A DNA stretch of 64,000 nt from Agroathelia rolfsii (Eukaryota; Basidiomycota; Agaricomycetes; Amylocorticiales; Amylocorticiaceae). Of the stretch, positions 34,259-45,060 are shown in pieces. Positions within the stretch are counted from its first letter, which is position 1, and each line of letters opens with the position of its first letter. The translations under genes were made by a program, and so were the position numbers. The stretch is taken from positions 655,001-719,000 of the forward strand of contig JABRWF010000005.1 in assembly GCA_018343915.1 (NCBI GenBank), read 5' to 3'. The notes beneath the pieces were generated by a model that worked only from the letters and a program-made list of their open reading frames with translations, was not told the DNA's origin and did not search any database.

Positions 34259-35553
34259 TTGCGACAACTCGAGACAATGAAGTTAACTCTTGCACAATAA
34301 ATGTCATAGTCATGACTGTATTATAAATATACTAAATGAAATCAGCGAATTGTATTACATTCAATAAAAACAAGCACTGAGCTCAGCGCTTGACTTAATG
34401 ACTAAACAGCTAGCTGGATATGGTAAGACTTGAAGATGACTGGGATCGCCAGTTTCGGGAAAGACAAAGCTCAAGATAAAGGAAGATGAAAAGCGCTCCT
34501 ATATTTCAGTTGGCATTTACTGGATCGCCAAGAATGTTCGAAGGATGAAATGGATGAGAAGCTATCAAGAAATAGCCCCATTGTTTTACGAGATACTTAT
34601 GATCGGAATGCAGTGTCCTTTGGCATTATCCGAGGGAGAGATGCATTGGTTTCTCGAGCCTAAAGGATTCGATTTAGTTTTTAGCTAGCCATACGGGCCC
34701 TAAAGCATGCGACTTAAGGAGTAAACATGATGCGAGATAATATATATATATATACGAGGAAAAACAGCAGAGAATCTTCAGAAAGCTTCAGTTGGTACGA
34801 TTGATTGAGGGAGCAAGAGCAAGGGCGCAACATTGTTCGATCAGCTTTGTCGGGGTTGGAATTGACAATGACCCAGGTTTTGTTCTATACTAGTAGACAA
34901 AACACAACGAAACTTGCTATGCGTCTTCCTGACTCGGAGTCAATCGCCAGGCTAAGCTTGTTCTGTACTGTGTCAACACAATTTTGCGCTAGTCTGTAAC
35001 CATCACGACAGAGGATGTACGATCTCATATCTTCTGGCTTCTGAGATCGACAGTGACGGCTATAAGCTTGAGCTAACGAAATCTCAAAGTCATTTGAGGC
35101 GCGTCAAATAATACGGTTCTCCAAAATTTCTAGGACAAGCAAGCCGGGGTTTTCCATAGCAAGTCTTGGGCGGCTGAAGTTTGATCTATGCCATGATCAG
35201 TAACTCTAGCACTGCCTGAGGCACTCCCGGAGTGATGCATGAAATTCTACAGCGACGTAGTGCTGAAACCGAAGCTATCAGTATATAAACTCTGACTTGC
35301 TTGTGTTGTTGACAGCGTGATCACTGTTCAACCACATTTTAATTTTGTAGAGGACGCTAAACCAATTGACTGTCAAAATTGACACAAACTCAGAATAGCT
35401 AAAGGCGTCGTCATGTTCGTTGTCAGCAGTTCTATTTCCTTGACTGGAAAAACAGATGCCCAGTTAAATAATATACCTAGAACTCGACACCAGCCAGCTT
35501 GCTCTTTTCATTCTTTCGCTACTTAGATTTCTTTGTCCTATATCCTTATAAAA
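34259..35553. other. Intergenic region with a TA microsatellite
   Basis: 1.3 kb between HHE copy 1 and the dsRBD gene. A (TA)n run lies at about 34739-34755. No coding region is supported. Confidence 0.5.
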
Positions 35554-37106
35554 TGAGTAGTAATGGTGTATCTGCGGCCAGCAACCTCACCGGGATTATA
35601 TCATTTTCAATTACTTTGATCGGGTTTATTGCAGTGTACCGTCGCCTCAAACCTTCAACGCAACTAAAAGCATTTCGAGAACTTTTGCACGAAGCAGAAG
35701 TGACGTATCAATCCCTATGCGAGGAAAACTTTCTACCAGACGCGCGTTTAAAAGATGAAATCAATGGATCACTACACAAGTATCTATACTTGTTGATCAA
35801 ACTTTTCACTATTAAATTAATCTCTCTCTCTCTTTCAAGTCTCCGTTTGCGTTATTTCATGTTCTGTAGGTCGGTCCACGAACAGTCATCATGGATCAAG
35901 AGGTTCTTTACCTTGTCGCGCGATATCGCGCGGGCAAGAAAAGAGGTGAAGAGGCTACAGTCTCATATTCTAGTACGTATATAACGCACCGCTATATTCA
36001 TGTAAACTTACTTTGTAATTGGTTTCTAGAAATCCGCGAGGGATAATGCAGAGCTAGGTGACGCCTCTACAGGCGTTGATAGATACCATGATGCTAGCAA
36101 CGAAAGGACACCTGCTGGTAAGCCTACTTACATACGTCCTTTGCTGCGGCTTAAGTGTCCGATCCATCCTCTTTGAACTAAACATGTTTCTTTTTGTATC
36201 TTGAAATTGCACCACAGGCGCAGTAACTACTATGGATATACCAAGCGTGGTTCATGAGTCGCTTCCACTGGAAATTCGTACCCACGGACTTTCCAGTCCT
36301 CACCCTGGTATAACACTATATATATCACTACATATTATGATCTGGTACTGAGATATTTTCAGCGACCACTATTAGTAGTCCGAACCGTGCCGTAACTATC
36401 AATGCCGTGACTGGTATAAACTCGATCCCGGTCCCGACAAGTGAGCTCCTTCTGTTCCCCCAGCTATACTACCCGGATCGTCGATCTTGATAGTTTCCAA
36501 ATCTAGGTCCTCCGATCTCTCACATATCTCCTCCTCATACACCTACAAGATATGCTGCAATGGCTATCAGCGGTGAGGTTCTTACTTTCATCACGCTGCG
36601 CATTCATCCAGATTTATACTCACATCGACTTTGATGATATTTTCTGGAAAGTAGGAAACAATAATATGCCTTTCGCATATTCTACTGGCGCCAATTCACC
36701 TGAGGGAGCGCCACAGCGGTATCCGTTAGCAACCCCAGCACGAGCTGACTATAGGACACACAAAGGCAGAAGATGTGAGTAATCCTGTCCTATATGCGAC
36801 TTAGAATTCACTTTTCCGCTTACAGACTATCGCTCATCACTAAGAGATTTGGCAAAGATTCGTAACGTTGAACTGGATATCCAGTGGTCTGAGAATCAAA
36901 GTGGTGAAGCACATGCACCCACATGGACGGCCACGGCAATTGGTGAGATATCTTTAAATTCATGTATCCGCTATTCGTTGGTTCGGAGAAGCTGATTATC
37001 GATCCCAGTGCGAGGTCATCGGCCCATAAGTTTCTCTGCGAAAACTAAAGATGGTGCACAAGAGGCATGTGCAAAAAAGCTGCTCGAAGATCTTGGATGG
37101 CTATAA
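35554..37106 (+). CDS. N-terminal helical/TM protein with C-terminal dsRNA-binding domain
   Basis: About nine exons encode roughly 325 residues. The N-terminus contains a hydrophobic helix (about residues 11-28, NLTGIISFSITLIGFIAV) followed by a basic amphipathic helical region, reminiscent of helical N-terminal domains of fungal HeLo-like/STAND proteins, though not diagnostic. The middle is Ser/Thr/Pro-rich and disordered. The last 65 residues fit a dsRBD: helix 1 LRDLAKIRNVELDI, loop GEAHAPTWTATAI with the conserved His-x-Pro-x-Trp, and helix 2 KTKDGAQEACAKKLLEDL, carrying the lysines that clamp the RNA backbone. The frame closes at GWL-stop. It lies between two HHE paralogues, so it was either inserted or duplicated around. 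The role in RNA recognition is inferred from the domain only. Confidence 0.75.
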
Positions 37107-37306
37107 TATGGGACTATGTATTGGCGTTTGTTCTTCAAACGCATCTCGAAGCCGAGGCATAGATATCCCTTTTCTTTTCTTTCTTTCTTTTGGCACTATA
37201 TGGTTATTGGTACTTATTATTCTGGCCTGAGGGCTTTTAATTTTATATTTTGTCATGTAAGATGAGGAGCATGCCGATCTGACGATAGTACTAATCCTCA
37301 TGCTCT

Positions 37307-37454
37307 GATTGGTGCTCATATGTCTGTCGCCCATGCTAAGAACACCAATGACGTCACAGTCAACTTGAGGTGACGATGGCCTCCCTCGAATTAGCAACAG
37401 GACATCATACATCATCGCTCTCGACTCGGAAAAGGACATGATGGGGGTATAAAG
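37307..37454 (+). promoter_or_regulatory. Promoter module of HHE copy 2
   Basis: GATTGGTGCTCA (37307-37318), a full palindromic TGACGTCA (37349-37356), GTGACGATG (37370-37378) and TATAAAG (37448-37454), 31 nt before the ATG. The order matches copy 1. Confidence 0.6.
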
Positions 37455-37484
37455 CCCACCAGCCCATTCGCGGCGTGGCGGAAA

Positions 37485-38503
37485 ATGTCCGTTTTTGCAG
37501 CTAGTACTCGAACCCCTACACTCTTGCTCTCTAGGACTCTTCGTCGTCAAATTCTCCGCAATCCAACATCTCGAATCTCAATCCTAAACTTGAAAGCTAT
37601 GTCTACAAAATCGCTTACCGCTGCCATCAAGGATGATCACGAGGAGGTGCGTTTATTTTATCTCAATATAAAGCTGAAGAGATAATTGACAATGCAGTAC
37701 TCGTCTCCGGATAGATGTATGAATATTATGACAACTACAAGAAAGCTACGGGGGACGCTGCTGCGCAAGGTCGCTGGGCACGCCAGCTCACATGGGAGGT
37801 AAGAAGATCACATATCATCACTCAAGGTAGACAAGCTTAATCGAAGGTAGATTGCTCGCCACGCTGTAGGCGAGGAAATCGTCGTATATCCTCTCATGGA
37901 ACAACACATGGGTAATGGACATTCTGTTTATTAATTGGACAAGGCCGATGTTGATATGTATTATCAGGAGCGGAAGGTAAACGACTTGCAGACGAAGATC
38001 GTGAAGACCACATTGTATGTTTTATCTCACGAAACCTTGCGATTGTAAATTTGGAGTATGAATCCGTCTTTATATGTAGATTGTCAAGAAGCTCCTGAAC
38101 GAACTCGAATCGCTCACACCCGGCACGGAAAGTTATGACACCAAGATTGGCCAAGTCATGGAACATCTCCGCCCTCATAATGATAGCGAGGAACAGAAAG
38201 ACCTGCCTCAGCTGGAGCCCAAGATCGGCTCGCAAGGCAGTGAGGCCGCTGCTCTGTCGTTCAAGCGCACTAAGAAGTTTGTTCCAACCAGGTGAGAGGG
38301 CCCGAGAAGTTTTTTTTTCATGTAAGGCAGGGATGGATGCTGACTCTGGGCTTGATTAATGTAATAGGACCCACCCGGAACTACCCAACAAACCTCCATA
38401 TGAGACTTTGGCCGGATTCTTGGTGTTGCCTATCGATAAACTCAAGGACATGTTTGCAGAGTTCCCGACGGAAGAGGACAAAGAGGCTGCTAAGCAGTCA
38501 TAA
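37485..38503 (+). CDS. Hemerythrin-like HHE cation-binding domain protein, copy 2
   Basis: Paralogue of the gene at 33243, same strand, same exon structure and near-identical motifs: RTPTLLLSRTLRR presequence, internal start MSTKSLTAAI at 37599, DDHEEMYEYYDNY, RWARQLTWEIARHAVGEEI, DREDHIIVKKLL, RTKKFVPTR and KPPYETLAGFL...LPIDKLKDMF, ending AAKQS-stop. Differences are mainly conservative, and all candidate metal ligands are kept, so both copies look functional. Either presequence plus second Met could give mitochondrial and cytosolic forms. The shared promoter elements suggest common control. Confidence 0.88.
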
Positions 38504-38832
38504 GCCGAATGAATGGTAAAGCTAATGCAGATCGGGAGCCATGTCGGCCCCTATGTATAACAACTGTAAATTATTGTAATTATGAATATATTATAAGTGC
38601 AACAAACATTTTTGACACAATGCGTTGACTAGTAGGAATCCATTTTGAAGTCGCTCTTGACTTTATAATATGGATACCTTACAAGTTGATACAGCGGGGA
38701 AATGAAGTTCAATATAAGATAGATATAGATCCAGTAGCATACCCAAGTCCCAATCTCTAGCAAAAATAAAAATAAAGATAAAAGCAAGCATAGCTCAACT
38801 TGGCCTGACAAGGAGCTAGAAGAACACCCGAG
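38504..38832. other. Convergent 3' region
   Basis: 3' UTRs of HHE copy 2 and of the minus-strand coiled-coil gene. A TAAAAATAAAGAT-type low-complexity stretch lies near 38765-38780. Confidence 0.5.
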
Positions 38833-39693
38833 CTAGCGAAACTGCCCGTGTGCAAACTTGATGGTATGATATGCCGATGGCCGAGGAAGAGAAGTAGACC
38901 TTTTTTGCTTAGAAATGTCTAATGGGGTTACATGTTTTACTGATGTGTGCGTGGAATGGACTTGTCGTCCGCGATTGATGAGTACACCGCGCTCATTCTC
39001 AAGATGTTTGGATGGTGGAACGTTGTTGATGAGCTTTCCGGTGCCGCCAGAGGTAGGAGTAGATCGGTTTTGAGTGAGCTTCTTGGAAGACGTAGTAGGT
39101 TTCTTGATTGTCTTTCCGGGGATCGTGAGAAAGTCATGAGAAGTAGACACAACTCTGGATGTCGTGGAGATACGAGAGCGGGCTGGAGAGGGCTGTAGGG
39201 AAGGAATGGGAAGCTTGCTACTTTTCTCCGGTCGAAGTGGAGGGACAGAAGTGGGTCTGACGTTCTGGATGGCGACCTTCATCGTCGAAGTCGATAACGC
39301 AGCAGCTTTTTCCTCAGCTACAGAAAGACCAATCTCCGCTTCGACTTCCTTCATGAGCAATGCAAGATCATCTCGAACCGCTCGCACTGGCTCGGTCCCT
39401 CGAAGACGGTCCTTCGCGTCGGCCAGCTCGCGCTCGAGCTGCCTGGATTGCTGTGTCAGCCTCTCGATCTCGCGGTGGTACCGTGCTGCGGCTTGGGTTT
39501 GTTCACGCTTTAGACTAACAATCTGCGCATCGCGCTGAGCAAGCGTGGCCTCAGCCCGCTCTAGCTGACGCTCAGTGCGCGCGAGGGACGTCTCGAGCCC
39601 GTCAATCTCGTTGTTGGCAGAGACAATTTGCTTGTGGAACCAATTGAGATCGACAGGGGCAGATGGAACGCGGATGGGGGATGAATGAAGCAT
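38833..39693 (-). CDS. Single-exon coiled-coil protein, unknown
   Basis: Uninterrupted 286-residue frame, the only clear intronless gene in the window. Residues about 15-100 are a long charged coiled coil (ANNEIDGLETSLARTERQLE onwards, ending in ERELADAKDRL). A short helix (LALLMKEVEAEIGLSV) follows, then about 150 Ser/Thr/Lys-rich residues likely to be disordered and phosphorylated (TSSKKLTQNR, KRSTSLPRPSAYHT). No catalytic motif. Could be a cytoskeletal or spindle-associated adapter; that is inference. The ATG at 39693 is the first in frame and the coiled coil starts directly after it. Confidence 0.7.
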   Translation of the reverse strand: MLHSSPIRVPSAPVDLNWFHKQIVSANNEIDGLETSLARTERQLERAEATLAQRDAQIVSLKREQTQAAARYHREIERLTQQSRQLERELADAKDRLRGTEPVRAVRDDLALLMKEVEAEIGLSVAEEKAAALSTSTMKVAIQNVRPTSVPPLRPEKSSKLPIPSLQPSPARSRISTTSRVVSTSHDFLTIPGKTIKKPTTSSKKLTQNRSTPTSGGTGKLINNVPPSKHLENERGVLINRGRQVHSTHTSVKHVTPLDISKQKRSTSLPRPSAYHTIKFAHGQFR

Positions 39694-39886
39694 AATAGGA
39701 CGTTGATGGAGAAGGGACAGATGCTAGGGTAGTTCAGATGTGGGATTCGTAGCCGAGGGAAGAGAGACAAGGGAGACGGTGAGCAGAGGCAGGGGACTTG
39801 TTTAATCTTGTATGTGAGCATAGAAAGCGATAGAGCCTCCAGAGAGGTGTAACGCGGCTGACACTGATTTGAGGTTGGTTTCTACT

Positions 39887-39955
39887 CGCGGCTGTCAAAA
39901 GTTTCCATAGTCGCATATTTTACATATCTCAATCACTTCCACATCGTTTCCCTTG
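39887..39955 (+). repeat. Dispersed repeat, copy of the 3113-3182 element end
   Basis: Shares AAAAGTTTCC, TATTTT-CATAT, TCACTTCCACA and CGTTTC with 3113-3182 in the same order and spacing, then diverges. It probably derives from the end of a Tc1-like element; the other end is not visible. Confidence 0.55.
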
Positions 39956-42070
39956 TTACAACTTCTCCGTTTAACCATCAGTTTAATAATTCATTTCATT
40001 GTCAGTGAGTTCCCAGCAACAATCTAGCAAAATACGGAGGCTTTCATAGGTGCTAGAGTGAAGGTAGCGATAACTGGGCTAGATATTCGAATGATACTCT
40101 TACGCCCAAGTTATATGAGCGATAGAAGGTAGATTATGAGACTGCAAAACATCTTGTTGATCGATAACTCTCTTTGTTTCCGCTATTTGTCATTGTCACA
40201 AGGGTAGGTTATTAAAGGAAGTTCCCGTTAGTGCCAAATTTTTGTTAGGCAATGCTTAGAATCACTTATCATTTCTGCAGGTGACGCCTGTTCTTAGGAT
40301 GCAGTTTGTTTTTATTTTGTGTATAATACTACTACACGGCCGTTCGAGTGAAACCCGACCCTGACCCAGAGAGGTTATCTAAGTGCAAGATTACAACTCG
40401 GCAAAAGTAGGCTGGAGACGGGTGATTTTCAGCTGAATGATTCTATGTAAGCTCCAGGTGCAAGATTTAAGCACGGAAGCAGCTGAAACACAAGCTGGGG
40501 GTCTTGGGCACGACCGGCTAGCTCTATGGTGATTCAAATGTCAATTCCAGACTAATGTATTTATCTGGTCACTCGAACAAGCCAGCTGGAATCCAGGTAT
40601 GCGCAGCTCTGGGAGTCACATCTGCGTCCAGTCTACCTTTCAGTTGACACAGCCTCAACTGTCCCCGAAGTTAAAGACATGGCAAGTAACGCATTGTTGG
40701 CACTTCACAACTTTGTCTTGTACTCCGTCTTGTGTCACTATAAGGCCTCACTACTTTGCCTGCGCGCTGCCTCCCCCTTCAAGCAATAAGCCTTTGGTTA
40801 CACCGACCTCAATGGTATGTATAACACACTTCTTCCAGAGCTGCACTAATCTTGCCTTACTAGGTTCATTATGTCGTTTTCTCTCTGGCATGTCCCCCCT
40901 TCACATTTTCTTGTCTTTCCCGTCTCATTCTCTTGTTATTGTTGTTCTTTGGGTTAACCTTTCCACACTAATACATGCTGCCAACTCTGCCCACTTCCAA
41001 CATTCCTACTCCATTTTGCTTTTCTATCCTACAGTAGCAGTAGCAGCATGTATTGACTCGGGATATTATTGAACAATCAATTATATTGTAAACCACATTG
41101 AACTAAAGGATTTTTGAATGAAAAATGAAGTGTGTAGTGAATATCAACCAAATAGCCAGTCAAGTTTGTGTTGTAATATGCCTGGGAGTTAGGTGCTATT
41201 TGTCTGGAGGACTACCGTAAATCCAGCCCGCTAATGATATAAAATTGATTAGTACTCCAGCTGGATTCCAGCTAGATGGAGATATTTGGTCCATGTGAAT
41301 TCTTCCAGTTGTTTTCCATCGAACATTTGGTCTCGGATGTTTCATCCGGTTGCAACATGGTATCCAGGTCCAGGTGATTTTGACTCGCAATTCCAACGGC
41401 TATATAGTAGTATATGTGGGAAATGTTAATATAATAATTAAATATAATTTTAAAAAGAAGCCTGTACATGACGAAAAAATAGCAGGCCTGGAGCCACATT
41501 CCTCTGGGTAAACTATTTTGACATGGCCCGATCAACGAAGTATTAGCGTGTAGGAGGACCTAAATAATTTGCCCATACTTGTTACTTCAAGCTGCCGGAT
41601 CCTATTCTATTCTATCCAGTTGCGAAGTTTAAGGATCATCACGGGATAGAACTAAGCGGCCTTTCCAAAGACCATGGGTCTCTATCCGACACTCAGTAAG
41701 CCAAGCTCCTGAGAACACGTGAGCTGCGAGGAAAAAATATTCTGCTTCCTCAATGTCGTGTTCGCTGTATACATCACCTAAAATGAATAACGGACGCTGT
41801 AGGCCACGCATACATTATCATCGGATACCTCTAACTGTTCCCTTTTACCCGCATGTTCCTGTCAGCACTCACTTTTGGAGACAACCACCATTAATTGTAC
41901 TATTGATATATTTTCTCGGACAAACACACTACAAATAACAGCAGTGATCTCCCTGTGCACAGTTTCCATAGCAGATTGGTATGCGATGTTTCTATGCATG
42001 GGAGTTGACAGGCAGAAAATCACCGCTAAATTATCCGTTTCTTTCATTCAAATTCGTATTGAAAGCAGAG

Positions 42071-42078
42071 TATAAATA
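42071..42078 (+). promoter_or_regulatory. TATA box of the GH10 xylanase
   Basis: TATAAATA, 64 nt upstream of the ATG at 42142. Confidence 0.55.
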
Positions 42079-42141
42079 CATGAGGATTCATTGGTACAAT
42101 TTCCGCAATACAAGTCTCACTGTTTGCAGAGCGAAGTCACC

Positions 42142-43944
42142 ATGTCTCTTCTCCGCTGGTCTCCGTTGTTAGCTCTGGTTGCTGTTGTTACCGCTCAAAG
42201 TGCTGCCTACGGACAATGTGAGTAAAGCTTGTAAGGCATCGCTCAGCATTGAATTAAGTCGTCTTTATTCTTTAGGTGGTGGCAAAAATTGGACTGGTGC
42301 TACCACTTGCGTATCTGGTATGTCTTCCTATAATACATACTCGTTAACCATCACAAACCATTTTTTTTTTCGTAAGGCTACGTATGCACAGAAGAAAATA
42401 GCTACTATTCTCATGTAAGCTTTGATAATCATTTGGTTTGTTTATAACTGATATAGCTTATTTCGTGTGATGATTACAGTGCTTACCCGTATGTTTTTGG
42501 AAAATCGTTTGTAATACGTTGTTGCTTAATGAAGTTAACGTATCAGAAATCGACATCCGCTACTACAACGGTTTCTTCGAGGACGTCCATCGCTTCCCTT
42601 CCCGGGTCAACGTCTACTGGTTACTCGAACACGCTAGCTAAAGCAGCGGGAAAGAAATACTTCGGATCTGCGACAAACAATAACGAACTCACCAATAAGG
42701 CTTATGCTACTATCTTGAACAACACTGGATACTTTGGCCAGCTTAGTCCCGCGAACAGCATGAAATGGGTCAGTGTATCCATTATTTCAAATAATGTGTG
42801 GTTTTTGTCATGTTGTATGCTCTTCATAGGATGCTACTGAGCCCGAGCAAGGCGTCTTCGACTTCTCTAGTGGTAACCAGATTGTCGAGTGGGCTGAAGG
42901 CAACAGTCAATTGATGCGCGGCCACAATTGCGTCTGGTCCAGCCAACTTCCAAGCTGGGTTACGGCTGGAAATTTTAATGCCGCGGAACTGTCTGCTATC
43001 GTTGTCAACCACTGTTCCACTATCGTTGGTCACTGGGCTGGAAAAATGTACGTTTTCTCTCATCACAATTTGTATATGTTCCTGTGTGCAATGCTGACCT
43101 TACTTTGGCATTAGTTGTACGTCTTCATTTCCACAGAACAATTCAATCACCTATGAGCATAGATTAACATGATTTACATCTTCTCAGACAGCTGGGACAT
43201 CATCAACGAGCCTCTTAACAACGATGGAACTTTCAGCTCCGATGTCTTCTACAACACGCTTGGCGTCAGCTATATCGCCTTGGCGCTGAACGCTGCACGC
43301 GCTGCGGATCCCAAAGCTAAGGTTTGACATCTTTTGATTTGTGGTTATAAAATTCGTGATGTTTGCTGCACATATAACAGCTTTACATCAACGACTATGG
43401 TATCGAGTCCTTGGGCACTAAATCCACTGCTATGTTGAATCTTGCTAAGGAGCTTATTGCCAATGGCACTGCGATTGATGGTATTGGTTTTGAGAGTGAG
43501 TACGGTTCCATACTAAACTTTTTTGGCGCTTGTCTTATCTATATTCGAAGGTCATTTCACTGTTGGAGAGGTTCCAAAAACGATTGCGGCGAGCATGGAG
43601 CAATTCACGGCTCTTGGTCTCGAAGTTGCCGTTACTGAGCTCGACATCAAAATGAAGCTTCCTGAGACTGCAGCTCTTCTTGAGCAACAGAAGGCAGATT
43701 ACCAGACTGTCATTTCTGCATGCCACTCTGTTTCCGGCTGTGTTGGCGTCACTATATGGGACTACACCGATCTATACAGCTGGATTCCTGCGGCTTCCCG
43801 TATGTACACGCTCCTTCAGACTAGGGTTTTCAACAAGCTGACGGTTTATTTTTTATAGCTGGTTACGGAGCTGCATGCCCGTGGGATGAAAACCTTGTCA
43901 AGAAGCCTGCCTATGATGGTATCATTGCTGGCTGGACTTCGTAA
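42142..43944 (+). CDS. CBM1-GH10 endo-beta-1,4-xylanase
   Basis: Secreted xylanase with an N-terminal cellulose-binding module. The signal peptide ends near [14 protein letters not shown]1 reads [12 protein letters not shown]...[16 protein letters not shown], with the last Cys in a 9-nt exon (42480-42488). A Ser/Thr linker ([12 protein letters not shown]) leads to the GH10 barrel: [44 protein letters not shown] (acid/base Glu), [19 protein letters not shown] (nucleophile Glu), [14 protein letters not shown] and a C-terminal [17 protein letters not shown]. First exons: 42142-42217, 42276-42317, 42377-42414, 42480-42488. The family run [12 protein letters not shown] requires a 2-nt exon at 43115-43116. 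Total is about 390 residues. It likely works with the GH51/GH43 genes on arabinoxylan. Confidence 0.92.
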
Positions 43945-45060
43945 GGCGCCCGTTATCCAGTTGGATGTCTATTTACTTGGTATATTGGGCTTGTTAAAAA
44001 TGAATATATTAGTTGTTTCTTACTCTTGTTTGCGTGAGATTTGAATTTTCTAGATGTGTTTCATCAGTCAAATCTGTGGAGCAATAACTGCTCTCGACGA
44101 GCCCCTAGTAATGAACTTAGAACGCAACAACTTGCAAGAAAAACCAAAGAAAATAATGTGAACGTTGACAAAATTACATACTATATACATGAATCAGAGT
44201 GTCATTGAGTCCAATGCCACTGTATGTGTACTGGAAAAAAAGTTGGCAAATGTCATTACATGAAATCATCATGATGAGAGCTAAAGTTGTCCACCGGCAA
44301 TGCCTCATCATATGTACTTGTGTCAAGTAATGACTACATCAACGGATGCCTCGGTACTCACGTACTGGCCATATAGATCAACACAAAAGTTGGCTGAATT
44401 TCCGTTCGCTAAATGGGCATGATGTTATTCTGCCTAAGGGAGACTACGGTAGCATACAAAAACCTTTTCAAGCCCAAATCGAAGACAGCTTTCATTTTTG
44501 TGAAATTAAAATAGCTGAGAGGGGGGCTTTACTGTAAGATTATCTAGGCTTTCAGGATACATAATTATTACCCTCACGAGCCTATAATACTAATAGTATA
44601 ATTTACGAGCGATATGACTTGGCAAAGTCGGGAGTGGTTCGTGTAAGCCACTGCAGTAGCTTTTTGCTTTATAACTAAAGTAGGTTTCTGTTGTCGTGAC
44701 ATTACTAATAAGGATACTGTGTCACAATCACGCTATCTTGCCAAATTTGTATGTGATGAGTCTAAACTTACATCTTCTGTCCGTGACCTATACATGTCAA
44801 TCGAAGAGTACGTCATTTCTAATCATTTGTGCACAATACATATGGTGTATGATGCATTCATCTAATATTATTTCGCTTCAAAAAGAATAGAGTGGTGCTT
44901 CGATGTGCTCCCGTTCTCCCATCCTCTTTCCGCAATTCCACCACTTACTGCTGGTACTAGTATCACTCGCAGTAGTGGTGCAGCGCTATTAGTGTCTCAC
45001 TAGGGAGCACGAAACGTCAGCGGGCGAAAACAATCAGTTATCTGGAATCACACTACAGTC
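43945..45060. other. Intergenic region
   Basis: 1.1 kb of AT-rich DNA between two plus-strand genes. Only short, unconvincing frames. Confidence 0.5.

Larger units (their letters stand above)
39694..42141. other. 2.4 kb intergenic region with repeats
   Basis: Upstream regions of the coiled-coil gene (minus) and the GH10 gene (plus). It includes the copy of the 3113-3182 repeat, a 13-bp inverted match AGCTGGAATCCAG (about 40579-40591 and 41261-41273), and an unsupported 157-codon frame at 40599-41072 rich in Ser, Cys and hydrophobics. Confidence 0.5.

Noticed and set aside
40599..41072. 157-codon ORF as a gene
   Set aside because: No start context, motif or splice pattern; composition resembles random pyrimidine-rich DNA.
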